NCBI RefSeq assembly: GCF_039521745.1
Contig: NZ_BAAACT010000045.1
DNA from: Faecalicatena contorta
GTDB taxonomy: Bacteria; Bacillota; Clostridia; Lachnospirales; Lachnospiraceae
DNA: 64,000 bases
Strand: one strand, 5' to 3'
Below the pieces are notes generated by a model. The model was not told the DNA's origin, made no database searches, and worked only from the letters and a program-made list of their open reading frames with translations. Of the stretch, positions 35,922-42,825 are shown piece by piece (position 1 is the first letter of the stretch; every line of letters begins with the position of its first letter). The position numbers were made by a program, and so were the translations under genes.

Positions 35922-35940
35922 GAGAATAATTATCAATACC
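35922..35940. promoter_or_regulatory. Candidate Fur box at the feoAB transcription start
   Basis: GAGAATAATTATCAATACC resembles the 19-bp Fur consensus with its AATAATTATC core and lies just after the TATAAT box, where a repressor would block initiation. Match is partial. Confidence 0.5.
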
Positions 35941-35964
35941 AAATACATTTTACAGGAGAAAGCC

Positions 35965-36192
35965 ATGAGGTTAAAAGAAGGCAGAAACCATCATACTTAC
36001 CAGGTACAGGAGATCAATACGGAATTGAATCTGGAGCGCAGGCTGGAGGCGCTTGGACTTACTACGGGGTCTAATATCACAATATTGAATAATGATAAAA
36101 AGGGCGCGATTACGGTAAGGTTCCGGGGCACAAGATTTGCATTGGGAAAACGGATCGCAGACAACATTGTGGTCGAGGAGGTCCGGGCATGA
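35965..36192 (+). CDS. feoA: Ferrous iron transport protein A
   Basis: A 75-residue SH3-like small cytoplasmic partner of FeoB. It has the pattern ERRLEALGLTTGSNITIL and IALG-type end RFALGKRIADNIVVEEV. The start at 35965 follows ACAGGAGAAAGCC; the frame extends further upstream across the promoter, which argues against the longer form. It overlaps feoB by 4 bases (ATGA). Confidence 0.93.
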   Translation: MRLKEGRNHHTYQVQEINTELNLERRLEALGLTTGSNITILNNDKKGAITVRFRGTRFALGKRIADNIVVEEVRA

Positions 36193-38234
36193 GCGATCGG
36201 GTAATTAATGTTGGATTTATAGGAAATCCGAACTGCGGGAAGACAACGTTATTTAATGCATACACAGGCGCCAATCTGAAGGTGGCGAACTGGCCGGGAG
36301 TTACGGTAGAAAAAAAAGAGGGAAAGGCATTTTACAAGAACCAGGAATTCAAGCTGATTGATCTTCCGGGTATTTACAGCCTGACCTCGTATACAATGGA
36401 GGAAAAGGTATCCAGAGAATGCATTATGGGCGGAGAGGTGGATGTCATTGTGGATGTGGTTGACGCCTCCTGTCTGGAGCGCAATCTCTATCTGACGCTG
36501 CAGCTCATTGAGCTGGGAAAGCCAGTGGTACTGGCACTGAATATGATGGATATCGTGGAAGAACGCGGTATGGAGATCGACCTGCACCGTCTGCCGGAGA
36601 TGCTGGGCATCCCTGCAATACCGGTTTCCGCCAGAAAGATGAGCGGGCTGGAGATCCTGATGCATGCGGTGGCACACCACAAGGATTATGCAAGACAGAG
36701 CCCTTTTATCCATCACCATGCCGAGAACACAAAACATATACATAATCATCACCGCGATTACGCAATGGTTTATCAGGATGAGATAGAAGATAAGATCGAT
36801 CTGATTATAGAACAGTTCCTGCGTCTGTATCCAAGGATGGAAAATAAAAGATGGCATGCCATCAAGATGCTGGAACAGGACCATGCAGTTATGGAGAAAT
36901 ACCCCGTGAATATGCCGGAGGTTATGGACCGTAGTTATGAGAAGGATATCATTAACCAGAAATATGATTTTATAGAAGAGATTATTCAGGAGACCCTGGT
37001 GAATAAGAGTAAGAAAGAGGAACGGACGGACAGAGTAGACCGTTTTATGACCAGCAAATGGCTGGGGCTGCCTATCTTCCTTGGAATCATGGCTCTTGTC
37101 TTCTTCCTGACTTTTACCGTGGGGGACTGGCTGAAGGGATACTTTGAGATCGCGCTTGAGTGGATATCCGGAGCGGCAGGCAGCCTGCTTACCGCTTGGA
37201 ATGTGAATGCCATGCTGCAGTCTCTGATCGTGGATGGAATTATCTCGGGCGTCGGAGGGATCCTGACATTTCTGCCGAATATCTTTATCCTGTTCCTGGC
37301 GCTTGCCTTTTTGGAGGACAGCGGGTACATGGCGAGAGTGGCATTTGTCATGGACGATATCATGGGGCGCCTGGGGCTTTCCGGGAGGGCGTTCCTGCCT
37401 ATGCTGCTTGGATTCGGATGCTCCGTCCCGGCTATTATGGCATCCAGGGCTTTGGAAAATAGAAAGGACAGGCTGAAAACAATCATGGTAACGCCTTTTA
37501 TGTCCTGCAGCGCAAGGCTGCCGATCTATGTGCTGTTTTCTTCCATGTTTTTCGGAAAACATGCGATGATGGCCTGTTATTCCATGTATCTGCTGGGAAT
37601 TATTGTTGCGATCACAACGGCCTTTGTCCTTTCGAAAATCGACGGAAGTAAGGCGGAACATTCCCTTTTAATTGAGCTTCCGGAGTATAAGACCCCGAAC
37701 GCGAGGACAATTGCGATCTATGTCTGGGAAAAGGTGAAAGATTATCTTACCAAGGCGGGAACCGTTATTTTTATAGCTTCGATTATTATGTGGATCATTC
37801 TGAATTTTGGAACTGCGGGATATGTGACAGACATTTCCCAGAGTTTTGGATCTATGATCGGAAAGGCTATTGTGCCAATATTTAAACCGCTGGGCCTTGG
37901 CTACTGGCAGATCATTGTAGCCCTGATTGCAGGGATTGCCGCAAAGGAAGTCGTGGTATCCAGCTGCAGTGTGCTGTTTGGTATCCAGAATATTACCACG
38001 GACCATGGAATGGCAAGCTTTGTGGGAACACTGGGGGCTATGGGCTTCGGAGCGGCCAACGCCTATGCATTAATGGTATTCTGCCTGCTCTATGTACCTT
38101 GTACGGCTACAATCGCTACGATTAACCGGGAGGTGGGGAGTAAAAAGATCACAGTCGGGATCGTGTTATTCCAGCTGGCAGTGGCATGGTGTGTAAGTTT
38201 CCTGGCCTATCACATAGCGGGGATATTCTTCTGA
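36189..38234 (+). CDS. feoB: Ferrous iron transporter B
   Basis: A 681-residue Fe2+ transporter with N-terminal GTPase: G1 GNPNCGKTT (12-20), G3 DLPG (58-61), G4 NMMD (118-121). A His-rich insert (HHHAENTKHIHNHHRDY, around residues 175-192) lies between the G domain and membrane region; the membrane region has the Gate motifs with GFGCSVPAIMASR and SCSARLPIYV. The His-rich stretch could bind metal. Coupled to feoA by ATGA overlap. Confidence 0.96.
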   Translation: MSDRVINVGFIGNPNCGKTTLFNAYTGANLKVANWPGVTVEKKEGKAFYKNQEFKLIDLPGIYSLTSYTMEEKVSRECIMGGEVDVIVDVVDASCLERNLYLTLQLIELGKPVVLALNMMDIVEERGMEIDLHRLPEMLGIPAIPVSARKMSGLEILMHAVAHHKDYARQSPFIHHHAENTKHIHNHHRDYAMVYQDEIEDKIDLIIEQFLRLYPRMENKRWHAIKMLEQDHAVMEKYPVNMPEVMDRSYEKDIINQKYDFIEEIIQETLVNKSKKEERTDRVDRFMTSKWLGLPIFLGIMALVFFLTFTVGDWLKGYFEIALEWISGAAGSLLTAWNVNAMLQSLIVDGIISGVGGILTFLPNIFILFLALAFLEDSGYMARVAFVMDDIMGRLGLSGRAFLPMLLGFGCSVPAIMASRALENRKDRLKTIMVTPFMSCSARLPIYVLFSSMFFGKHAMMACYSMYLLGIIVAITTAFVLSKIDGSKAEHSLLIELPEYKTPNARTIAIYVWEKVKDYLTKAGTVIFIASIIMWIILNFGTAGYVTDISQSFGSMIGKAIVPIFKPLGLGYWQIIVALIAGIAAKEVVVSSCSVLFGIQNITTDHGMASFVGTLGAMGFGAANAYALMVFCLLYVPCTATIATINREVGSKKITVGIVLFQLAVAWCVSFLAYHIAGIFF

Positions 38235-38346
38235 GGAGTTTAAGTGGCAGAGGTACTTTCGTAAAAAGGATGTCTGCCGCCTATAGCTGTAATTGGCAAC
38301 ATCAATAAAGGGAGCGTGCAGGCCAGCCTATATAAAAGGAGTATTT

Positions 38347-38748
38347 ATGAAAAGGAGTAGAATTATTTATTTTGCTTTAATTGTAATTACAATGGTATTA
38401 GGGCTTGCGTCAAGGCAATTTGGTGATTGTCTGCCGGTATTTCTGAGGAACTATGCGGGTGATGCCTTGTGGGCTATGATGGTATTTTGGGGAATTGGAT
38501 TCCTATTTTCTAAAATGGCTGCTGCAAAAGTGATGCTGGCGGCATTGGTGTTCTCTTTTGCAATAGAGTTTTCCCAATTGTATCAGGCAGATTGGATAAA
38601 TGTATTGCGCCACACTACACTGGGAGGATTGATTTTGGGATATGGTTTTTTATGGAGTGATTTAGTGTGTTATACCGTTGGAATTCTGATAGGAGTAGGT
38701 ATTGAGATTGGGATATTGAACTGGACGGGAATGAGGCGGAAAAAGTAG
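38347..38748 (+). CDS. DUF2809-family membrane protein
   Basis: A 133-residue membrane protein with about four helices and the blocks LGLASRQF and FAIEFSQLYQADWIN typical of DUF2809. AAAGGAGTATTT precedes the ATG at 38347. Function unknown; it stands between feoB and the TruA paralogue. Confidence 0.8.
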   Translation: MKRSRIIYFALIVITMVLGLASRQFGDCLPVFLRNYAGDALWAMMVFWGIGFLFSKMAAAKVMLAALVFSFAIEFSQLYQADWINVLRHTTLGGLILGYGFLWSDLVCYTVGILIGVGIEIGILNWTGMRRKK

Positions 38749-38814
38749 CTGGCATGATGCGGCCGCTGCAAGTGTGAGTTTCGCGGAATTCGATTATATG
38801 GAGGAGTGATAAGA

Positions 38815-39555
38815 ATGCATAATATTAAGTTAGTTTTGGAGTATGACGGGGCGCGCTATCAGGGATGGCAGAGGCTTGGTAAGGGGGAGTCGGCAAATAC
38901 TGTGGCGAACAGGCTGCTGGATGTGATTCATAAAATGACCGCGGAGGATGTGGAACTGTTTTGTGGGGCCAGGACTGAGGTTGGGGTTCACGCTTATGGG
39001 CAGGTGGTTAATTTTAAGACTACTTCGGATATGAAAGCGGATGAAATACGGCAGTATCTGAACCGTTATCTGCCTATGGATATTGCGGTTCTTTCTGCGG
39101 AGGAGATGCCGGAGCGTTTTCATGCTTCACTGAATGCGAAGTCCAGGAGTTATCTGTATCGGATTGCTATTGGCGCGGTGCCCAGTGTATTTAACCGGAA
39201 ATATACTTATTATGCGTTCCGCACCCCGGATGTGGGTGTTATGCAGCAGGCGGCTCTTTTATTGGCCGGAAGACACGATTTTAAACATTTTTCAACTGTT
39301 AAGAAGAGTAAGTCTACGGAAAAAGAGATTTATAATATAGACATCCATGGTGATGCGGAAGAGATTCAGATTCGTATTCGGGCAAATGATTTTCTGCATA
39401 ATATGCCGAGGATGATTGTTGGAACCTTGCTTGATATCGGGCTTGGGAAACGGAAGGTGGAATGTATTGAGGCAGTCTTTTCGGGGGTGGAAGAGGCGAG
39501 CGCACCTTGTGATCCGAAAGGGATGTTTTTGGAGAAGGTGGAGGGGTATTTATAG
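38815..39555 (+). CDS. truA: TruA-like tRNA pseudouridine synthase with altered catalytic motif
   Basis: A 246-residue protein aligning with TruA along its length: KLVLEYDGARYQGWQR, ARTEVGVHAYGQVVNF, RSYLYRI, LAGRHDFKHFS and FLHNMPRMIVGTLLDIG. In TruA the motif is RTDAGVHA, with the Asp as catalytic nucleophile; here it reads RTEVGVHA with Glu55 (codon GAG). It may be inactive, altered or a paralogue with a different role. GGAGGAGTG precedes the ATG at 38815. The next gene starts 9 bases later. Confidence 0.85.
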   Translation: MHNIKLVLEYDGARYQGWQRLGKGESANTVANRLLDVIHKMTAEDVELFCGARTEVGVHAYGQVVNFKTTSDMKADEIRQYLNRYLPMDIAVLSAEEMPERFHASLNAKSRSYLYRIAIGAVPSVFNRKYTYYAFRTPDVGVMQQAALLLAGRHDFKHFSTVKKSKSTEKEIYNIDIHGDAEEIQIRIRANDFLHNMPRMIVGTLLDIGLGKRKVECIEAVFSGVEEASAPCDPKGMFLEKVEGYL

Positions 39556-39564
39556 GAGGAGATT

Positions 39565-40050
39565 ATGTTTCGGTCTTTGAGTGAAGGGGAACTGGCGGCG
39601 CGGGGGGCGCTTTTGATTGAGAATGTTCAGGATGGTTTTTTGCGGTTTGAGGCTGTGACTCTTAGAGGGGATAAGCTGGCGATGCAGTGCTTTTTGGAGC
39701 GGTGTCTGGCGGTGAATGAGGGCGCTTCTTTTGCGGATTTTTATTATTCGGTGCTGACTGAGGAGGAACAGCGTGGATTTGTGGCTGGGCTGAGTGATGA
39801 GGAAAAAAGTGTGTTTTTGCAGTTTGAAACGGAACCCAGGCAGGTATACTATCCTTTGGTGGCGGAAAATCTGTTTTTTCTTGCGGAGATCACTGCCAGG
39901 AACTGGCTGTTTTCTACTTTTTATTTTACGAAGCAAAAAGCGGTGGTCTGGGGAAATTATGGTCTGGAATATCCTTTGTTTTGTGAAGAGGGGGAGACGC
40001 TGGAGTGTTATAAAAATATAGCGCAGGAATGCGGATTGGAGTTGGGTTAG
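39565..40050 (+). CDS. Conserved-looking protein of unknown function
   Basis: A 161-residue acidic soluble protein that I cannot place in a family. It has alternating helical segments and no signal peptide or Cys-metal motif. ATAGGAGGAG precedes the ATG, 9 bases after the TruA-like gene; its stop codon directly abuts the next start (TAGATG), so all three genes are one operon. Confidence 0.65.
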   Translation: MFRSLSEGELAARGALLIENVQDGFLRFEAVTLRGDKLAMQCFLERCLAVNEGASFADFYYSVLTEEEQRGFVAGLSDEEKSVFLQFETEPRQVYYPLVAENLFFLAEITARNWLFSTFYFTKQKAVVWGNYGLEYPLFCEEGETLECYKNIAQECGLELG

Positions 40051-40524
40051 ATGATAGAAGAGAGAAAAGTTGCGGATTCCAGGGTGGAAACGGTGCATAT
40101 GGTACGGCCGAATCATTTAAATGCGGCGGGGCGTTTGTTTGGCGGAATTTTGATGCAGTGGCTGGATGATGTGGCCGGGCTGGTGGCGAAGCGCCATACC
40201 AGGAGCAACATTATTACGGCCTCGGTGGATAATCTGCGGTTTATTCAGGGGGCTTATCAGAAGGATGTGATTGTGATTATCGGGAAGGCGACTTATGTGG
40301 GTAATACGTCCATGGAAGTCAGGGTTGACACTTATGTGGAAAATATGGACGGGATGCGCAGGCCGATTAACCGTGCCTATTTTACGATGGTTGCGCTGGA
40401 CGGGAATGACAAGCCTAAGCGGGTGCCGCGCCTGATTCTGGAGAGTGAGGAAGAGAAGGCGGAATGGGAAGCTGCAAAAAAGAGAAGAGAGATGAGGATA
40501 AAAAGGAAAGAAGAAGGTTTTTAG
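40051..40524 (+). CDS. Acyl-CoA thioesterase, hotdog fold
   Basis: A 157-residue YciA/BFIT-type thioesterase that would hydrolyse acyl-CoA. It has the pattern RPNHLNAAGRLFGGILMQWL with Asp39 in LDDVAG, the conserved catalytic/hotdog helix, and ASVDNLRFIQ. The C-terminal 20 residues are Lys/Arg-rich. Its terminator hairpin overlaps the stop codon. Confidence 0.9.
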   Translation: MIEERKVADSRVETVHMVRPNHLNAAGRLFGGILMQWLDDVAGLVAKRHTRSNIITASVDNLRFIQGAYQKDVIVIIGKATYVGNTSMEVRVDTYVENMDGMRRPINRAYFTMVALDGNDKPKRVPRLILESEEEKAEWEAAKKRREMRIKRKEEGF

Positions 40525-40536
40525 GCCTTCTTCTTT
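40507..40536 (+). terminator. Terminator overlapping the thioesterase stop codon
   Basis: AAAGAAGAAGG (40507-40517) pairs perfectly with CCTTCTTCTTT (40526-40536); the loop contains the TAG stop and a T-run. Confidence 0.75.
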
Positions 40537-40562
40537 GTTTGAATCCTCCGGGTTACTGGGGA

Positions 40563-40841
40563 TCATTTTTTCTTCATAAAAGAGTTGACCATATTGATGG
40601 TTCTGTCGATCTGCGCCTGCTCATCTTTGGATTTTCCATCTTTCATTATTTCCAGGATCAGAGACATCTCGTCCCCGGAAAAACTGATGCCCTTTTTGTT
40701 TGCATTTGTGATCAGGGCCATCATGATGGGGGCCAGGTCTCTGCCGGATTTGCCGGCGGTCTGGGAAGCCGCCATTTGAATCAGTTCCAGTTTTATGGGG
40801 TCAATATTTTTCATAGCCGGATTGTTCATCCATTCGTTCAT
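40563..40841 (-). CDS. Small helical protein of unknown function
   Basis: A 92-residue Met/Lys-rich protein without a known family. It starts inside the end of the preceding gene (41-base overlap), with AAGGAG 9 bases before its ATG, so it is translationally coupled to it. Its hydrophobic/charged pattern suggests alpha-helices only. Confidence 0.65.
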   Translation of the reverse strand: MNEWMNNPAMKNIDPIKLELIQMAASQTAGKSGRDLAPIMMALITNANKKGISFSGDEMSLILEIMKDGKSKDEQAQIDRTINMVNSFMKKK

Positions 40842-41598
40842 CTATATCATCTCCTTCCATAAATGAATCATTCCCCATAGGGGCATTGTCTGCTGTATCA
40901 GTTTGGGGTGGTGCATTTTCCGCCGAAGCAGGGGCCCATGGTTCATTCCCATGGGAAATGTCTTCTGCGGTATCTTCCATAGAGGAAGTTTCTTTTGGGG
41001 CATCCGCATGAGCAGGATCCTCCCCTGTACCTGGGTCAAAGGACGTATCCCCGGAAAACATGCTATTGTACATCTGGAACATATTCTGCTGGTCAGGAGT
41101 CAGCATCCCCATCATCATATCCATGGGATTGAAGCCTCCGGAAAACATATTTCCCATGCCGCCCATATGGTCAGTTCCGCCGTCGGAAGCTCCGGCAGAA
41201 CTGTTTTCGGATGAAAAACCGTTGTCTGTGCCTGGAAAACCATTTTCCTGGCCCTGTGAGCTTTCCTGGAACATTTGTACCATTTCCATTATATTCATCA
41301 TATTCAGAAATGTGTCCATCATTTCCGCCTGCTGCTGCGGCAGATAGGGCCTTAACTCCTGGAGCATCTCCATCATCGATGGCGCCTGGCCGCTGCCAAA
41401 GGCCTGGCTATGTAAATCGTTTTCGAAATTCTGAAAAAAAGAAATTGTCTGCTGGAGCTCCTGGAATTTTATGAATACTCCCAAAAACTGCTGGTTAGAA
41501 GCAGGAGTGTAGGGCAGAAACAGCTTCAGCATCTGAAGCTGGGGCGGTGTAACCAGTTCATCAAACGGTGTCATTGGTTTTGGCGTTTTCTTTTCCAT
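40801..41598 (-). CDS. Met- and Gln-rich protein of unknown function
   Basis: A 265-residue protein with no signal peptide. The first 130 residues are helical (YTPASNQQFLGVFIKFQELQ), the middle is a Gly/Met-rich stretch (GGMGNMFSGGFNPMDMMMGM) and the C-terminus is acidic and low-complexity. CAGGAG stands 5 bases before the ATG at 41598. It pairs with the following overlapping small gene; both are probably one functional unit. I cannot name a family. Confidence 0.65.
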   Translation of the reverse strand: MEKKTPKPMTPFDELVTPPQLQMLKLFLPYTPASNQQFLGVFIKFQELQQTISFFQNFENDLHSQAFGSGQAPSMMEMLQELRPYLPQQQAEMMDTFLNMMNIMEMVQMFQESSQGQENGFPGTDNGFSSENSSAGASDGGTDHMGGMGNMFSGGFNPMDMMMGMLTPDQQNMFQMYNSMFSGDTSFDPGTGEDPAHADAPKETSSMEDTAEDISHGNEPWAPASAENAPPQTDTADNAPMGNDSFMEGDDIDERMDEQSGYEKY

Positions 41599-41726
41599 AT
41601 TCACTCCTGTTTATCACGTTGTAAATATATATGATGAGAAGTATAAAAATATGAGGATGGGATAAGACTAAAGTGAGGGTTCTTACATACTATAATAGGG
41701 AATAGAAAGGAAAGGGCGGTTTCAAG

Positions 41727-41873
41727 ATGAAAAGAAAACTGATTATCGATGGAAATGCGGTGTATGAGATAGACGAGGATTGCATGCTGAAGAAAAGGAT
41801 GGAAGAGAAGAAAGGGAACAAAGAGCTGGAGGGGAAAGAAAGGCCGCAGGATCAGAATAAGGCAAAACCATAA
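41727..41873 (+). CDS. 48-residue basic/acidic small protein
   Basis: A short frame beginning MKRKLIIDGNAVYEIDEDC and continuing with a Lys/Glu/Met-rich stretch, ending in KAKP. GAAAGGAAAGGGCGG lies upstream. The beta-like start followed by a charged tail looks like a real small protein, but without a homology search this rests on codon pattern and position. Confidence 0.5.
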   Translation: MKRKLIIDGNAVYEIDEDCMLKKRMEEKKGNKELEGKERPQDQNKAKP

Positions 41874-41902
41874 CCATGCGGGGAAATCCATTTTTAGAAT
41901 GC

Positions 41903-42036
41903 TAGAACAAAGTGGGCAAGCTGGCGCCGCCGCGATGCCGTTTGGAGGCTATATACTTTATTGCGGCGTGTGCATTCTCCCGCAGGGTTTTATGATATAG
42001 GAAATTCTGAATGAATTTCCTATATCATAAAATAAC
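41903..42036. repeat. Large repeat element, left inverted copy
   Basis: Starting TAGAACAAAGTGGGCAAGC and containing GGCGCCGCCGCGATGCCG and GGCGTGTGCAT, this stretch is an inverted copy of 42542-42716. Its inner end is a 14-bp hairpin (GATATAGGAAATTC / GAATTTCCTATATC). The left copy lacks a ~47-base segment found in the right one. Confidence 0.9.
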
Positions 42037-42069
42037 CCCGGTACAAAGATCTGTACCGGGGCTGTTTTT
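42036..42069. terminator. Terminator hairpin at the edge of the left repeat copy
   Basis: CCCCGGTACA (42036-42045) pairs with TGTACCGGGG (42052-42061), followed by CTGTTTTTATTT. It can end transcripts read from the left; the Cys-rich gene reads toward it from the right. Confidence 0.7.
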
Positions 42070-42157
42070 ATTTCCTGCCTTTGGGCGCCCGAAACGTAAG
42101 TGTTACGGGATGGCCCGGGCAGGAATTCCTGTTTTGGTAAGTTTTACTGGTTTGGAA

Positions 42158-42391
42158 TTAGCATCCGCAGTTGTTTCCGCCGCCAAAGCCGCCGCAGCAG
42201 CAAAGCAGGATGATGATCCACAGGCAGCTGTCGTTTCCGCCGCAGCCATTGCCGCATCCGCCGCCAAAGCCGTTGCCGCCGCAGCAGCAAAGCAGGATAA
42301 TGATCCACAGACAAGAAGACATTCCGTTTCCGCATCCTCCGCAGCTAGTTTCGCATCCACATCCGCAGTTTGTAGCACTTAAATCACTCAT
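42158..42391 (-). CDS. Cys-rich small protein (chorion-class high-Cys type)
   Basis: A 77-residue protein with 17 Cys and many Gly. It contains two copies of SCLWIIILLCCCGG (hydrophobic helix ending in three Cys), joined by Gly/Cys linkers, and ends NNCGC. This is the pattern of Firmicutes proteins annotated 'chorion class high-cysteine protein'. The family's job is not known; metal binding or a disulfide-linked surface or spore layer is imaginable. GGAGGATTTAAC precedes the ATG. Frames on the other strand here are shadows of its repetitive codons. Confidence 0.75.
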   Translation of the reverse strand: MSDLSATNCGCGCETSCGGCGNGMSSCLWIIILLCCCGGNGFGGGCGNGCGGNDSCLWIIILLCCCGGFGGGNNCGC

Positions 42392-42541
42392 GTTAAATCC
42401 TCCATATATGTTTGATTACAGTTCATAATATGTAGGTGGTTACAAATGTGTGAAAAGATTTCCCTAATTATTTTTAAAAGTATTTTTATACCATTTTAAT
42501 ATCCGGCCGGGGTTCTTTCACACCTATTTTATGGAGTATGT

Positions 42542-42716
42542 GTTATTTTATATAGGAAAGTGCTTAGCACTTTCCTATTATATAAAACCCTTCAGGGGAT
42601 GCACACGCCGCCTTAAGGTATATAGCCGCAAAGCGGCATCGCGGCGGCGCCAAAGTGTGTAACCCCCTCATGAGTGAGGGGGTGGAGAGTTGATGTGGGC
42701 TTGCCCACTTGTTCTA
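42542..42716. repeat. Large repeat element, right inverted copy
   Basis: Inverted relative to 41903-42036. Its inner-end hairpin is AGGAAAGTGCT / AGCACTTTCCT, with different stem bases from the left copy but still paired. It contains an extra segment near 42654-42700 with its own CCCCCTCA/TGAGGGGG hairpin. Confidence 0.9.
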
Positions 42717-42764
42717 AGAATAACCCGGACAGCGATGTATCCTAATGTCTGAAAGGGTTTCATC

Positions 42765-42793
42765 TTGCAATGCAGAAGATTCTGAAGTAAGAT
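42765..42793 (+). promoter_or_regulatory. Promoter for kdpDE
   Basis: TTGCAA (42765-42770), 17 bases, TAAGAT (42788-42793), 32 bases before kdpD and just outside the right repeat copy. Confidence 0.65.
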
Positions 42794-42825
42794 AGCAGAA
42801 AGGAAACGGCAAAGGAATTGATAGG

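Noticed and set aside
36249..37661. 470-residue open frame on the minus strand across feoB
   Set aside because: Fully antisense to an unmistakable feoB; the product is His/Gln/Arg-rich low-similarity text and has no ribosome-binding site. It is a codon-bias shadow.
42103..42428. Several overlapping frames with Ala/Pro repeats around the Cys-rich gene
   Set aside because: They arise from the repetitive Gly/Cys codons of the minus-strand gene and lack start signals.
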